From NCBI GenBank assembly GCA_018814305.1, contig JAHJAA010000007.1, positions 1 to 44,163 on the forward strand: DNA of 44,163 nt, read 5' to 3'. Under the pieces are notes generated by a model, which did not search any database, was not told where the DNA came from, and worked only from the letters and a program-made list of their open reading frames with translations. This DNA is from Pseudomonadota bacterium. GTDB lineage: Bacteria > Desulfobacterota > Desulfobulbia > Desulfobulbales > JAGXFP01. Shown in pieces: positions 13,184 to 21,791 of this stretch (positions are counted from its first letter, which is position 1; each line of letters starts with the position of its first letter). The translations under genes were made by a program, and so were the position numbers.

Positions 13184-15047
13184 TAAAGAAACCTACCTTG
13201 GTGATGTGCAAGATGTTAATGGAACCACCGTCAGTATTTCATTATCGAAGGAATCTTTAACGGGATTTGTATACATTGACGGCCAGGGATATCGTGTAGG
13301 CCAAATAGGTAGTTTTATAAGAATACCTATAGGTTTTAATGACCTGTTCGGTATTATCAGTCAAGTTGGCGCAAGCGCTATTCCTGAAAAACAAGCTGAC
13401 AACCAAGTTCATGGTAATAGGTGGATGACAATCCAGTTGATAGGAGAAGGCCCAAGAAACGGAACATTCCAAAGAGGACTTTCACAGTACCCAACCATTG
13501 GCGACGAAGTTCATTTAGTATCAGAAAAAGAACTAAAAAATATTTATGGGCAACCGGACAAACCATATTTTGTAAGGCTTGGGCACATATCAAACGCAGA
13601 TTCAATTCCGGCATTAATCGATGTAAATAAGCTAATCACAAGACATTCCGCTGTAGTCGGTACAACCGGTTCCGGAAAATCTACCACAGTGGCAAGCATC
13701 ATGAATGCGCTGTCTGATAGTGAGATGTATCCTTCTTCAAGAATTATCCTGCTAGATCTCCACGGAGAATACGGACAAGCGTTACAAGAGAAGGCACATA
13801 TTTATAAAATAAAAGGAGATGCATTTTCAAAGTTAAAAGAGCAAGAATTGCACATACCCTTTTGGGCATTAAATTTCGACGAGTTATGCGAGATTAGCTT
13901 CGGCGAGTTTAATAATGAAAAAGATAGAAATATAGTAATGGAGAGAGTGCAAAAATACAAAATTGAATCCTTGGCAAAACACCCACGAAAAGGAGTAACT
14001 GCCGACACACTTAGTGTTGACTCGCCAATTCCGTTCAGTATCCACCATTTGTGGCATGAGTTATTCATTGAAGTGTTTGGAACTTACTATAAAGGGAGAG
14101 CCGGTAAACCTATTGATAATCTGGCTTACGAAACGGACACCAATGGGAATGAGTTAAAAGGAATTCCAGAAAAAGGTATCCCTCCTATTTTTAAAAATAT
14201 CGTAACCGAAGCAGGTGAAGAAAAAATCAATTACTTGCCAGGTTCATTAAATGTAGGAAAGCAAGTTCTATTGTTGGGAACCAAACTAAGAATTCCTAGG
14301 TATGATTTTATTTTGAAGCCCGGTGATTTGACACCTGACGTTGAAGGAAAAGTCGTACAAGACTTAGATTTCCTTCTTAAGAATTGGATAGGTAGCAATA
14401 GGCCCGTTACGATACTAGATCTGTCTGGAATACCTGCCGATATTTTACAAACAACGATAGGTGCACTTCTTAGATTGCTGTATGAAGCTTTGTTTTGGGC
14501 TAGAAATTTGTCTCAAGGTGGTAGGCATAGGCCTCTGCTAGTAGTCATGGAAGAAGCGCATATTTATTTAAATGATGATTTAAAAGGCATGGCGTCAAAG
14601 ATAGTTCAGCGCATTGTTAAAGAGGGGCGAAAATATGGGATTGGTGGCATGATCGTGAGCCAGAGACCCTCAGAAATTAACCCTACAATACTTTCGCAAT
14701 GTGGCACATTCTTCGCTCTCAGGTTAACTAACGGTTCGGATAGAAAGCATATCACATCTGCTTTGTCAGATAACCTGGACGGCCTAACGGGCATGTTGCC
14801 CATATTAAGAACGGGCGAAGCAATAATTTTGGGCGAAGCTGTCAAATTGCCAATGCGGACAACAATAGAAGCGCCACCGAAGAATAGAAGGCCAGATAGT
14901 CAAGATCCCATTGTTTATGATGAGATCCCGTCAGACAAATCGCAAAACCCTGGTGGATGGGGTGTTAAGATGGAAGCGGAACCTAACTACGAAGAACTTG
15001 TTGAAGCCTGGAGAGCACAGAATCCGAAAATAGATAGAGTAAAATAA
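13176..15047 (+). CDS. HerA-family ATPase/DNA translocase of a SIR2-HerA pair
   Basis: The 623-residue protein starts with a small beta-rich HAS-barrel-like domain (residues about 1-130). The FtsK/HerA ATPase core follows: Walker A VVGTTGSGKST near residue 160, the LLDLHGEYG strand, and Walker B LLVVMEEAHIYL near residue 455. The conserved VSQRPSEINPTILSQCGT segment and the arginine-rich end follow. Such proteins form hexameric rings. In SIR2-HerA systems the ring assembles with SIR2, and both NAD+ consumption and DNA cleavage have been reported. All motifs look intact. It is followed 13 bases later by the small KTSC gene. Confidence 0.9.
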   Translation: MTNKETYLGDVQDVNGTTVSISLSKESLTGFVYIDGQGYRVGQIGSFIRIPIGFNDLFGIISQVGASAIPEKQADNQVHGNRWMTIQLIGEGPRNGTFQRGLSQYPTIGDEVHLVSEKELKNIYGQPDKPYFVRLGHISNADSIPALIDVNKLITRHSAVVGTTGSGKSTTVASIMNALSDSEMYPSSRIILLDLHGEYGQALQEKAHIYKIKGDAFSKLKEQELHIPFWALNFDELCEISFGEFNNEKDRNIVMERVQKYKIESLAKHPRKGVTADTLSVDSPIPFSIHHLWHELFIEVFGTYYKGRAGKPIDNLAYETDTNGNELKGIPEKGIPPIFKNIVTEAGEEKINYLPGSLNVGKQVLLLGTKLRIPRYDFILKPGDLTPDVEGKVVQDLDFLLKNWIGSNRPVTILDLSGIPADILQTTIGALLRLLYEALFWARNLSQGGRHRPLLVVMEEAHIYLNDDLKGMASKIVQRIVKEGRKYGIGGMIVSQRPSEINPTILSQCGTFFALRLTNGSDRKHITSALSDNLDGLTGMLPILRTGEAIILGEAVKLPMRTTIEAPPKNRRPDSQDPIVYDEIPSDKSQNPGGWGVKMEAEPNYEELVEAWRAQNPKIDRVK

Positions 15048-15060
15048 TCAGGAGGTAATT

Positions 15061-15270
15061 ATGGAAATGACGAGTGTGGATTCTAGTAATGTCGAGTCAG
15101 TCGGTTACGATGAGGATAGTTCAACACTACAGATTGAATTCAAAAATGGTTCGACGTACCAATACTTCGATGTTCCCGAAGATGTGTTTATCGGATTACG
15201 TGATGCAGATTCCGTTGGCAGATATTTAGCGGCAAGGATTAAGGGGACATATCGATACTCGAGAGTATAG
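15061..15270 (+). CDS. KTSC-domain small protein
   Basis: This 69-residue protein spans the whole KTSC domain (named from lysyl-tRNA synthetase C-termini): it begins with SSNVESVGYDEDSSTLQIEF and continues with YQYFDVPEDVF and a C-terminal GTYRYSRV. It has a strong AGGAGG ribosome binding site (15051-15056) and follows herA by 13 bases, so it should be translated from the same message. The biochemical role of isolated KTSC proteins is not known. The position suggests an accessory or sensor role in the SIR2-HerA module, but this is inference. Confidence 0.85.
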   Translation: MEMTSVDSSNVESVGYDEDSSTLQIEFKNGSTYQYFDVPEDVFIGLRDADSVGRYLAARIKGTYRYSRV

Positions 15271-15372
15271 ATAAATAAAAGAGGGAATAAACTAGAGTGA
15301 TCTCTCTTACTCTAGCCCTAGGTTTAATCTCTAGCTTTTTCCCGCAAGTAAATGAACCAAATAGAGAAGTTG

Positions 15373-15404
15373 ATACCCCGTCAGTTTGCTACGGGGGTAT
15401 TTTA
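15373..15404 (+). terminator. Rho-independent terminator after the SIR2-HerA-KTSC operon
   Basis: The arms ATACCCCGT (15373-15381) and ACGGGGGTAT (15391-15400) pair with one bulged base around a 9-base loop and are followed by TTT and an A-rich stretch. This separates the SIR2-HerA operon from the STAND operon starting at 15497. Confidence 0.65.
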
Positions 15405-15496
15405 AAAAATAATTATCAGGCGGCTTTAACTCGACTTTTCGCTGCTTACACATCAACGCATTAACCGGGCATTGTGCCTATCAAACGGAGTTATTA

Positions 15497-18214
15497 ATGT
15501 CAGATGCTTTTAGGCAGTCGGTAATCAGTACTCTCATAAACGAAGTTTCCCTACTCACTGGTGGGCAATTTGAGCAATTTGGTTACAGAGTGATGGAAAT
15601 TGTATTTCCAGCGCAGTGGGTCGAGCGTGGTACTACAGTCGAAGGTGCGCCGCGTGGATACACTGTTGACACCTCGACGAATGGTGCCGCGCTCGTTGCG
15701 GAAATGAGCTCAGAAAGTGATTATTTCCATGGCGATATGGGTAAGCCAACACGGGACTTGCACCACTCGATCATCTTGCACCCAGATGTGAAACGTATCT
15801 GGCTTCTATCGTCCCGAGAAGCAACGGCAGGTGAAACGACGAAATGCGCTAACTTGGAAACAGAGTTCATAAAAGAGCACAAGTTATTGACGCAAGTCGA
15901 GATACTAGATGCCCGAAAAATCGCTGTGCACATCTTCAACAACATAGAAACTGAACGATTTGTCAGCTCTTTAACTACTTATTTGCCGAGCCTCGGAAGA
16001 TTGGCAGACGAAAATGCGTTCAGCCACCGAATACCGATTTATTCTGGTTACCAGCAACGTCTGGAATTAGAGGACATTGTAATTGCTCGACTTACAGATT
16101 CCTCCTGTGTCGTCGTTAGTGGTATCAGTGGAATAGGAAAAAGCGCGCTCGTTGCACACGTTGCGGAGAGACTTCGTTCAGATTTCGATACGATCATCTG
16201 GTATGACGCCCGTAATCTAGGAAATGTTGCGGAACTCTCTGATGTTGACATACGGCGAATTGGCACCAGGCACAACATTACCAGTTTACTCCTTCGGCAC
16301 AAGTGCCTTCTCATTCTCGACGATGCAGTACTTTCTAAGGAAAATATCGCCCAAATAGATTGTGGGGAATCAAAAGTGATTCTCACGTGCCAAGTAAGTT
16401 CTGAGCCAAATTCCATCGAGGTTGGTGAGTTTGATTTCGATTCGGCACGGATTTTATTGCAAGCAGGTGTAACAATTCCTTGCTCAGACGAGGTCTTCCA
16501 ACGCGTGTTTTCGAGCATTGGAGGCTATCCCCTTCTTTTAAGTGCGTTAAACAGGGTAGCCCAAGATGATGGGTGGGAGGCCGTGGATGATTGCTGTGAA
16601 GATGCTACAAGTTCAATTGAAGATGAGCGCCACAACAAGATTTGTCAGAGGATTCTCATGCGGCACCGGGAGTCGTTGGCTTTAGAGTTAGAGTTCGTCA
16701 ATTGGTGTGGCGGCTCGTGTTTCGACTCCGAACTAGCTGCCGTATGCGTTTCACCCAGGGCCGTGAAGAATCTCCAAAAGCGTGCGTTCTTAGCTGCGAC
16801 AACATCTGGCGACATCCGAGTACATGACGTTGTTTATAAGTCTATTCTCGCTGTTATTGATGTGACTGAACATCGTGATACAACCTTTCGTGACAAGCTG
16901 GACAATTTCATCTGCTCGGAATGCGAAAAGGAGAGGCATGTCCTTAGTCGCATCGTGACCCTCCATGCACCGTTAGTCAAAAGACTGGTGGGCGTGGATT
17001 CACGTCCGTCATTTATTTACTCATTGGCTCTCGCCAGGATGAATGACACACCGGTCGACCTACTAGGCGACCCAGTCGCCGCCGCAAAATCTTTAGTTGC
17101 ACTTGATCACTGGGATGGGCGGGAAATCGAAATCCGCGCTGTCATTGAGGTCGTCGAAGCCCTGTATACACTAACATCTGCCAACTACGGGGTGGAGGCT
17201 GCCAAAGCATCTTTAAATGAGAATATCGCAGCATTGGATCTTCTTCTCCACAGCCCTTTGGCTAAAAATGAGTTACTGAGGGATCTCAAACATCATTATG
17301 CCAAAATGCTAATTCGCCTCGAATATTTTTCAGAGGCTGAGACTGAATTTCGATCTATACTCTCCGAATACCCAATGTTTGCTGCTGGGAGGCTTCAGCT
17401 CGCCAGACTTCTAGGGCAACGGGATAAAAAGACCGCTCTTGACGAGTGTGGGGAAATCATCAACCAACACCTATGTAAACAAGGGACAGTATCCCCTCCT
17501 ATTCTACTCGAAACTCTGCGATTATTGGCCAACTTTGGTTCGGCTAACGACGTGAGGCCGCATGAAGGACTAATAATTTCATGCCTAGAGGATGCCCGTG
17601 AATTCGATAAGGCGCTAACATTACGCCTCATTGCCTCAGTTGCCCAAAAGACTTGGTACAAGATGCCGAAGCTCGTATCGCGCATGTTCGATGCGATAGA
17701 GTGGCGTGATGCTGTCCCGGCATCGGATTCCGAACGTTTTGATTGGGCACAGGCCCACAAAGCGGCGGCCAAGGTGGCTGCCGTCGGTGATTCGCGAAGA
17801 CGTGATTTTCTCATAGCAGCTGACGATACGTACAAGAGCATCGTGGCTCCACGTAGCTATAACAGGGTACAGCATGCAGAGGCGCTCATTTTACTCAACA
17901 GATTTGAAGAGGCGAACTCTGTCCTAGATCTTGTGCCTGATAGTGATCATGAATCATTCTGGTGGCATCGGAAGTCCCAAGCTCTGTTTGGATTACAGCA
18001 CAATGATACTGCGCTGGAGGCAATCAACAATGCGCTACAGCTTTTGAAGGGTAATGCTTACAAGGCTGCTTTTCTTAAAGTCCGCCATGATATCAGAGAG
18101 TCCCTATCTGATGCAGGAGCAAGAGATGATCTCTTGGCAGCGATCAATACCCTGCCTGAAGGTGATAAATATAGAAAGGAGTTAGAGTCAAAGCTGGCGG
18201 ATTTGACCAAATGA
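15497..18214 (+). CDS. STAND-type NTPase with restriction-like N-terminus and TPR-like C-terminus
   Basis: The 905-residue protein has three parts. Residues about 1-170 look like a degenerate restriction-fold domain (RGYTVDTSTNGAALVAEMSS, then GKPTRDLHH and a DARKIA segment). Residues about 195-450 are a STAND/NB-ARC-like NTPase with Walker A VSGISGIGKSALVAHV near residue 205 and Walker B CLLILDDAV near residue 270. The rest is helical and TPR-like (AETEFRSILSEYPMFAAGRLQLARLL), the usual ligand-sensing arm. This resembles Avs-type or other NLR-like immune proteins, though I cannot assign a named family. The start is supported by GGAG at 15486-15489. The TGA stop overlaps the next ATG (ATGA at 18211). 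Confidence 0.75.
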   Translation: MSDAFRQSVISTLINEVSLLTGGQFEQFGYRVMEIVFPAQWVERGTTVEGAPRGYTVDTSTNGAALVAEMSSESDYFHGDMGKPTRDLHHSIILHPDVKRIWLLSSREATAGETTKCANLETEFIKEHKLLTQVEILDARKIAVHIFNNIETERFVSSLTTYLPSLGRLADENAFSHRIPIYSGYQQRLELEDIVIARLTDSSCVVVSGISGIGKSALVAHVAERLRSDFDTIIWYDARNLGNVAELSDVDIRRIGTRHNITSLLLRHKCLLILDDAVLSKENIAQIDCGESKVILTCQVSSEPNSIEVGEFDFDSARILLQAGVTIPCSDEVFQRVFSSIGGYPLLLSALNRVAQDDGWEAVDDCCEDATSSIEDERHNKICQRILMRHRESLALELEFVNWCGGSCFDSELAAVCVSPRAVKNLQKRAFLAATTSGDIRVHDVVYKSILAVIDVTEHRDTTFRDKLDNFICSECEKERHVLSRIVTLHAPLVKRLVGVDSRPSFIYSLALARMNDTPVDLLGDPVAAAKSLVALDHWDGREIEIRAVIEVVEALYTLTSANYGVEAAKASLNENIAALDLLLHSPLAKNELLRDLKHHYAKMLIRLEYFSEAETEFRSILSEYPMFAAGRLQLARLLGQRDKKTALDECGEIINQHLCKQGTVSPPILLETLRLLANFGSANDVRPHEGLIISCLEDAREFDKALTLRLIASVAQKTWYKMPKLVSRMFDAIEWRDAVPASDSERFDWAQAHKAAAKVAAVGDSRRRDFLIAADDTYKSIVAPRSYNRVQHAEALILLNRFEEANSVLDLVPDSDHESFWWHRKSQALFGLQHNDTALEAINNALQLLKGNAYKAAFLKVRHDIRESLSDAGARDDLLAAINTLPEGDKYRKELESKLADLTK

Positions 18215-18801
18215 ACCAAGACAAAATCTTAAAAAAACTCATTACAAAATATTGTGGCAAACAAAAGGCTGATGAGTATTTTTCTTTTAAATTGGAAGGT
18301 AAGCAAGTCCTCATTGATACTGCTCAAGAGTTATTAGAAAGTCTACCACCATCTTTTGGTGCCTGTGCTCTAATAAGTGCGACGTGGGCAGGTTTTTTAC
18401 GGGATAAATATTCTGTCCCTGCAATTGTCGTAGCAGGTGATCTTGAAATAGAAGATAAAAAGATTTTTAAATGTCGGAAAAATCTCCCTGTACCCAAAAA
18501 AACCGGAAAACTCGTGCTCGGCAAATGGGATGGCCATTGTTGGATAGAGGTTGATGGAATAATTGGTGATTTATCCATTTTTAGAACAGCATACGCGGTC
18601 AAGGGCCCAAGTATACTTAAGGAATATATCGTTTCAAATTTTGGTATAGGCCGTGGCGCATTCCTGTGTCCAAAAAACGAATTTCCAACAGACTTAAAAT
18701 ATGTCCCTAAATACGTGCTAGATCGCAAGCAAATTAATGGCTTGATATCAGGCATGATGTATCAACTTGAACATGGGAACAACATCGGACAAGTTAAATG
18801 A
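18211..18801 (+). CDS. Putative transglutaminase/papain-like cysteine peptidase fold protein
   Basis: I do not recognise a named family. The 196-residue protein shows what looks like a Cys-His-Asp triad in the order used by transglutaminase-like and NlpC/P60-type peptidases: Cys52 in FGACALISATW, His109 in WDGHCWIEVDG and Asp120 in IIGDLSIFRT. The GHCWIEV-GIIGDLS layout is typical of the two strands carrying the His and Asp in that fold. There is no signal peptide or membrane segment, so it should act in the cytoplasm. It overlaps both neighbours by 4 bases. Proteases controlled by STAND NTPases are known in bacterial immunity, so an effector role is plausible. Confidence 0.6.
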   Translation: MNQDKILKKLITKYCGKQKADEYFSFKLEGKQVLIDTAQELLESLPPSFGACALISATWAGFLRDKYSVPAIVVAGDLEIEDKKIFKCRKNLPVPKKTGKLVLGKWDGHCWIEVDGIIGDLSIFRTAYAVKGPSILKEYIVSNFGIGRGAFLCPKNEFPTDLKYVPKYVLDRKQINGLISGMMYQLEHGNNIGQVK

Positions 18802-19496
18802 ATATATATTCTGAAGTCGTTGATGGCTTAGCGGGATGGCTAAACTTTGAGATGCGCGCAAAGAGAGACAACCTTTTTTCGGAAGCATATCTCGCTAACC
18901 CACTAGGGCAACTATTGAATGCGTCCTTCCCAGGGCGTATCTTAACAGAAATGCAGCATCCCATTCTTGCAGATAAAATGCAAGGTCCTGGTAAGAGACC
19001 TCAGGTAGATTTTGTTGTCACAGGCAATTATGGTAAATGGGATCTTGCTATTGAGACTAAATGGATCTCAAAATCGCCTACTTTGCATCAGGACATAATT
19101 AAAGATGTAATTAGACTGGATCTGCTGGTCCCAACTTACGCTCGTGAAGGGATTTTAATAGTCGCTGGAAACAAAAGAGATTTCTCCGATTTTTTTGAAG
19201 ACAATAAATTCAAAAAACACCCTGATCAGCCAAGCAGTAATCCTCTTTTACCAATTGAGAACCATACCGCCGGTTCAGTACGATTCTTGCCTACATCGGC
19301 ATTCCGGAAAGATATATATAATAAAGCACTCAAACCATTCCGGGGAGTTGAAATTTCCCAAATTATCCGCCTTCAAAGAAGTGGCCCATTTCCAAGAAAC
19401 CCGAATAACGAGCATTATGAAGTTTATTTATGGAAAATCAGAACAGACCGATTAAAGGAGGCTTCTTTCCTCCCAGAAGAACATTTTGACATTTAA
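18798..19496 (+). CDS. Putative PD-(D/E)XK-like nuclease, third gene of the STAND operon
   Basis: The 232-residue protein is not from a family I can name. Residues 66-90 read KRPQVDFVV ... WDLAIETKW, which gives the Asp71 ... Glu86-x-Lys88 pattern of a restriction-endonuclease-fold active site, preceded by a possible helix-strand Glu51. The rest is a mix of charged helices, with a proline-rich end. Its start overlaps the preceding stop (ATGA at 18798), so it belongs to the same operon. A nuclease effector or a partner of the degenerate nuclease domain of the STAND protein is the simplest idea. The function is inferred from motifs only. Confidence 0.6.
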   Translation: MNIYSEVVDGLAGWLNFEMRAKRDNLFSEAYLANPLGQLLNASFPGRILTEMQHPILADKMQGPGKRPQVDFVVTGNYGKWDLAIETKWISKSPTLHQDIIKDVIRLDLLVPTYAREGILIVAGNKRDFSDFFEDNKFKKHPDQPSSNPLLPIENHTAGSVRFLPTSAFRKDIYNKALKPFRGVEISQIIRLQRSGPFPRNPNNEHYEVYLWKIRTDRLKEASFLPEEHFDI

Positions 19497-19957
19497 CAGC
19501 GATCAACATAACAAATACTTAGGCGGTCATCGTGAATGACTGTGCGCGCTATTCGCGCCAAGTACATTGGCGCCGTCTGCTGACTATAGGCGCTATAGAA
19601 AAGGGGTCGCGTCTTTGCTTGACTCACCTTGAATTAACTCGTCAATCAACATACCGCCCTAGTATTTTGACTAGGTTTAAAGTCGACATATCTCTTGAAA
19701 TTGGACACCTGGTATTCCGCCTCTTAGGCTTTTCAGGACGTTCAACATATCAAAGAGGCCTTCAACCTGCAAAAATGCAAAAAAACAAAAAGGACCAAAT
19801 ATCGGCTCAAAATCGCAATATCCAGCTTGTTGTTCAAAATCTTTGAACAATATTTCCGGGAAAGAACGTTCCTGTTTGCCAGCCTCAAACATTCGCTATT
19901 TAATGAGATTACCACCAAACAATGACACACGTAAACATCTGGAATAACATCAAAAAT
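19497..19957. other. Intergenic stretch with no convincing gene
   Basis: A 104-codon open frame at 19532-19846 has no ribosome binding site and an implausible composition. Reading its TGA as Gly adds only 21 residues and does not improve it. I see no RNA gene here. The junction between the STAND operon and the recoded block must lie in this stretch or just after it. Confidence 0.5.
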
Positions 19958-19985
19958 TTGACAAGCAGAAAATTTTCAGTATAAT
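19958..19985 (+). promoter_or_regulatory. Strong sigma-70-type promoter reading into the TGA-rich block
   Basis: TTGACA at 19958-19963 and TATAAT at 19980-19985 are both perfect consensus hexamers, 16 bases apart. The expected start point is near 19992, directly at the tRNA T-arm-like fragment and about 40 bases before the first ORF of the block. Confidence 0.7.
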
Positions 19986-19990
19986 TTATT

Positions 19991-20009
19991 CACGGTTCGA
20001 ATCCGGGCC
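19991..20009 (+). other. tRNA T-arm-like fragment
   Basis: CGGTTCGAATCCGG contains the invariant TTCGAAT loop of a tRNA T-arm with a short stem (CGG/CCG). No D-arm, anticodon arm or matching acceptor strand can be found upstream, where the promoter lies instead. It is probably the 3' end of a tRNA gene left as an attachment-site remnant. A deleted tRNA gene directly behind a tRNA-like promoter is the alternative. Confidence 0.4.
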
Positions 20010-20034
20010 AATTATTTTCTAACCAAATCTCCTC

Positions 20035-20292
20035 ATGCCTACACCTACCTACATGACATCGATTCAGGTCGATGTATTCGAGTCCTGAAACAATTCGAAA
20101 ACACCGGGATCTTCGGCTGCTTCCACCCATCGCACCAAGGTCTATTACGACCTTGTTGAACTGACTCCCGATCAAATCAAAGTAATTGTAAAAATGACAG
20201 CAATCTTGAGTCGTGGAATTTACGACTCCCACCTGCCCCAGTCTCTGGAAGAACAGGTAACCGGAGAGTTGAATATAAATTGCCCTGAGTAA
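20035..20292 (+). CDS. Small protein, unknown; one in-frame TGA (read as Gly)
   Basis: Read with TGA as glycine, this frame runs 85 residues from ATG 20035 to TAA 20290-20292, with one TGA at 20086-20088 in an ESGNNSKTPG context. The later half (KVYYDLVELTPDQIKVIVKM and SLEEQVTGELN) looks like ordinary helical protein. In the standard code it would be cut to 17 residues. It lies just behind the strong promoter at 19958 and is followed by the hairpin at 20313. No Shine-Dalgarno sequence is visible. I know no family. It is the weakest of the four TGA-containing genes because only one TGA is present. Confidence 0.45.
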
Positions 20293-20312
20293 TGGCCTTC
20301 AGTAGCCAAAAC

Positions 20313-20335
20313 TGGCTGTTTCTCAGAAACAGCCA
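20313..20335. terminator. Perfect 10-bp hairpin, possible terminator
   Basis: TGGCTGTTTC (20313-20322) and GAAACAGCCA (20326-20335) form a perfect stem with a 3-base loop, 20 bases after the TAA at 20290. There is no T-run on the plus strand, but a short one follows on the minus strand. It may act as a transcription or processing signal. Confidence 0.4.
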
Positions 20336-20382
20336 TAAAACAACGAAAACCAAAACAAAAATACCCCTTAACACCATATAGT

Positions 20383-21756
20383 ATGAAGAGATCAAAAACA
20401 GAATCTATACTGACCCACCTGACTCATTTTCTTAAATGGCTCTATCGCCCATTTCAGATTTATTCTCTGCACACCTTTTATTTCAGGATGAGAAAAATAC
20501 TCCCGCTCCACGCCTTTAAAAGACACGGATATATCGTCGCCTCTTCCGGTAGTGGGAAGAGTGAATTCATAAAAGTTCTGCTGTATCGTGAACTGATCAA
20601 AAAGAACCCGAATAACAGCATTATTGTCATTGACCCACATTGAGACCTTGTAGAAGAAATAGCCAGACTCAAGCCGATGAAAAAACGTCGGATTTCCAAC
20701 CGCGTGGTCTATATCGATCCTTCTCTTCACCCAGGATACAGCCCCAGCATCAATCCCTTTGAAATTGATGACCGTAGTGAGAAAACCATCGCCCTGATGA
20801 CTCAGGAACTGAGGAGCATTTTCGAAATTCTGCTGCAGGATGCCAGTACAACAAACCAGATGAGCGCGATTTTGAGCCCGTGCATCGCCACCCTGCTCAG
20901 AAGGCCAGACAGCGATTTTTCCGATCTGCAAAGGTTTATGGATGACAACAACAATCAGGACTTGGTGGCACTTGGTGCACAGTCTCCCAATCCCCAGCAT
21001 CGTACCCTGTTCCAGACTCGCTTCTACAACAAAATGTATTCCGCGACAAAGCACGGACTTTATACCCGTATGCAGGTGCTGCTGAACGAACCTGTTTTTC
21101 AGAACCTGATATCCAATACGACAAGCCTAAAATTGAAGCAGCTCATTAACCAGAAGAAAATCATCCTGTTCAAACTGTCCTTGTGAGAGTCTGGAAGTGA
21201 CAGTGTGCAATCCTACGGAAGATTTATTGTGGGCCTCCTGCGCATTTTGGCATTCCAGAGGAGCAGTATTCCCAAGGAATTCAGGGTGCCGACCTACCTG
21301 TTTATCGATGAATTCCAAAACTTTATTTCAGCTGATATTGAAAAAGCGCTTACCCAACTGAGGAAATATGGCCTTCATTTGGTTTTGGCCAATCAGTATA
21401 TCGGCCAGGTGGCATCCCCTGCATTGCAAAAAGCCCTCTTCTCAGCTGGGATCCTGATAGCCGGGAAAAATGAACGTAACAGCTTACGTGCGATCAGCAG
21501 GGAACTGGATGTCCCGATTCCTCTTTTGATGAACATGTCCGTAGGAGAATTCCTGGTGAGCACTCACCACCGGAAGCCATTGCTGATCAAGTCTCCCAAG
21601 CTGCTGCTGGATGGAAATTATTGTGTATCAAGCGAGGAGTGGCAAGAAATCAAAGCCAGAAATCTCCGCCAGTACTACTGTAAGCTCAGACCTTGGGTAA
21701 GCAACACCAGTAACTCCAGGGTCAGTAGATGACAAAAACCTGATACACTCCCCTAA
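20383..21756 (+). CDS. TraG/TraD/HerA-type conjugation ATPase with three in-frame TGA codons (UGA = Gly)
   Basis: In the standard code this is broken into three ORFs (20383-20643, 20677-21186, 21205-21732), all in one frame and separated only by TGA. Read with TGA as glycine it gives 457 residues ending at TAA 21754-21756. TGAs are at 20641, 21184 and 21730. Motifs run on across them: Walker A VASSGSGKSEF near residue 55, then VIDPH-TGA-DLVEEI, where the family has DPHGDL or DPKGDL, then FKLSL-TGA-ESGSDS, then Walker B-like TYLFIDEFQNF near residue 307 and LVLANQYIGQ. No frameshift and no internal TAA or TAG occur. It would be a DNA-transfer ATPase. No Shine-Dalgarno sequence precedes the ATG. 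Confidence 0.8.
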
Positions 21757-21791
21757 TCGCCTAACCCACCTATTTCTTAACCCTTCGTCCT

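Noticed and set aside
19532-19846. 104-codon ORF before the recoded block
   Set aside because: No ribosome binding site and implausible protein in either code.
19936-20012. Complete tRNA-Gly(UCA) ending at the T-arm near 20000
   Set aside because: The expected D-arm and anticodon arm positions are occupied by the promoter, and no pairing acceptor strand is present.
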